Positions 63,289 through 64,000 of a stretch of 64,000 nt of DNA are shown here, one piece after another. The notes below the pieces were generated by a model. The model ran no database searches. It saw only the letters and a list, made by a program, of their open reading frames with translations, and was not told where the DNA came from. Positions within the stretch are counted from its first letter, which is position 1. Every line of letters begins with the position of its first letter. The translations under genes were made by a program, and so were the position numbers. This DNA is from Knufia peltigerae. Taxonomy: Eukaryota; Ascomycota; Eurotiomycetes; Chaetothyriales; Trichomeriaceae. Location: positions 62,001 to 126,000 of the forward strand of contig JAPDRN010000072.1 in the NCBI GenBank assembly GCA_030247855.1, given 5' to 3'.

Positions 63289-64000
63289 TCAATCAAGAAC
63301 CAGAGAGTCAAGAGTCAAACTGGTCAAAGTATCGAGATCCATCTTGACCTTCACCGGTGGGGCAAGCCCATAATCTGGAAACATGTCTCGTTCTCGAGGT
63401 GTGTACCACTCCTGGCTGTAACCTCCATGGACAATACTGCAACGACCAACGATTTCGACTTCATGTACTGTTACCCAATCTTCGGTAGGCCGCACCACGG
63501 CCATGGACTGAGAGTCTTGAAATTGTACGATATGGTCATCGATCCTTGCTTTGGGTGATGCAATCCCCAACAATTCTTCTGAGCCAACGAACAGTCTTGC
63601 CGGCCCTGGCGTGTCGCCCTCTGCCGATGCGTTTGTAACCTTGAAACTTGCTGTCGATTGAAGTGATGCGAAAGTACCGTGTCGACTAACAAGATCATGT
63701 AGGCTCTCGTACAAGGCCGACAATCTCGTTCTAGACTCCTCTTCAAAAGCCCGCATTATGTCTATCTTCCAAGCCTTGCTTGCCGGGACCGATCCTAGAA
63801 ATTCGTCAATAGTAGGCCCAAATGATTTGATCCGGCCTTTCATGGAGCCTTTGGCCTCAACCGTTACTGACTGGTTGTGATCTGTCCAAATCTGTATCTG
63901 TTCTGGCAGCGAATGGGACCAATGAGCTGTTTTGTGCAGCTCTTCGCGGTACATCCATGTATTCTTCTTTTTCTCGAGGCTTAAAACCGGCACTAGATGT
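63289..64000 (-). CDS. 3' part of a probable HET-type protein (runs off the edge)
   Basis: The frame is open from the right edge (64000) to the stop at 63289; the start is outside the window, so this is the C-terminal part (about 236 codons). Blocks ARLFVGSEELLGIASPKARI, DHIVQFQDSQSMAVVRPTED and EIVGRCSIVHGGYSQEWY follow the order typical of C-terminal tails of fungal HET (heterokaryon incompatibility) proteins, where a small beta region precedes a VGR/GEC-type end. The HET domain itself would be beyond the window. The assignment is by pattern and moderately uncertain. Confidence 0.55.
   Translation of the reverse strand, partial: HLVPVLSLEKKKNTWMYREELHKTAHWSHSLPEQIQIWTDHNQSVTVEAKGSMKGRIKSFGPTIDEFLGSVPASKAWKIDIMRAFEEESRTRLSALYESLHDLVSRHGTFASLQSTASFKVTNASAEGDTPGPARLFVGSEELLGIASPKARIDDHIVQFQDSQSMAVVRPTEDWVTVHEVEIVGRCSIVHGGYSQEWYTPRERDMFPDYGLAPPVKVKMDLDTLTSLTLDSLVLD

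Noticed and set aside
1..64000. CRISPR array, transposon or prophage-like element
   Set aside because: No regular direct-repeat/spacer array, no transposase or reverse transcriptase reading frame, and no terminal repeats were seen. This is nuclear fungal DNA.

Overview
The window is nuclear DNA from a filamentous ascomycete (Pezizomycotina). Genes lie on both strands without operons. Spliced genes have short GT-AG introns (about 35-140 bp). The recognisable genes are typical of filamentous fungi: palC, PAN2, ATG13, DNM1, SEC72, RAD4, BUD22, a MARVEL protein, a HET-like tail and a MYND protein that starts MGRWGHR. The general look suggests Eurotiomycetes, perhaps Chaetothyriales, but I cannot prove the order from this sequence. 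The assembly is a draft: a 100-N gap lies inside a tandem-repeat gene, and one gene carries an apparent frameshift.

Layout. 1-5.5 kb: a hydrophilic orphan, a small Cys-containing orphan, a complex I subunit (NDUFB10 family, three exons) and a glutathione-dependent formaldehyde-activating enzyme. 7-13.4 kb: a membrane acyltransferase, a Cys-rich single-pass surface protein and a fungal orphan with a PGEIRDRIF motif. 13.6-24.5 kb: PalC (pH signalling), a small secreted peptide, the mitochondrial/peroxisomal fission dynamin Dnm1, a secreted PEBP-family protein, a coiled-coil orphan and a MYND zinc-finger protein. 25.6-31.9 kb: Sec72, Rad4/XPC and a secreted mucin-like protein built of W-x-D-W repeats and interrupted by the gap. 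31.9-34.8 kb: the longest gene-poor stretch. 34.8-47 kb: a RING protein with acidic zinc ligands, PAN2, a MARVEL protein and ATG13. 47.7-58.5 kb: a large ankyrin/RCC1/BTB protein (IBtk/Btb1 type), a secreted aspartic protease, a zinc alcohol dehydrogenase and a polytopic membrane protein. 60-64 kb: a lectin-like single-pass protein, Bud22 and the 3' part of a probable HET protein that runs off the right edge.

Most genes are independent housekeeping or surface genes and do not form a pathway. Possible functional links are regulatory. Two PacC-type hexamers sit just upstream of palC, and paired GATA sites sit upstream of the secreted protease. A nonamer, TACGGAGTA (or its complement), occurs 15 times, always outside coding sequence, and is the strongest unexplained pattern. 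I recognised no tRNA, rRNA, transposon or CRISPR array. I see several candidate novelties (the nonamer, the W-x-D-W array, the repeated Rad4 tail motif) but no clear multi-gene novel system.
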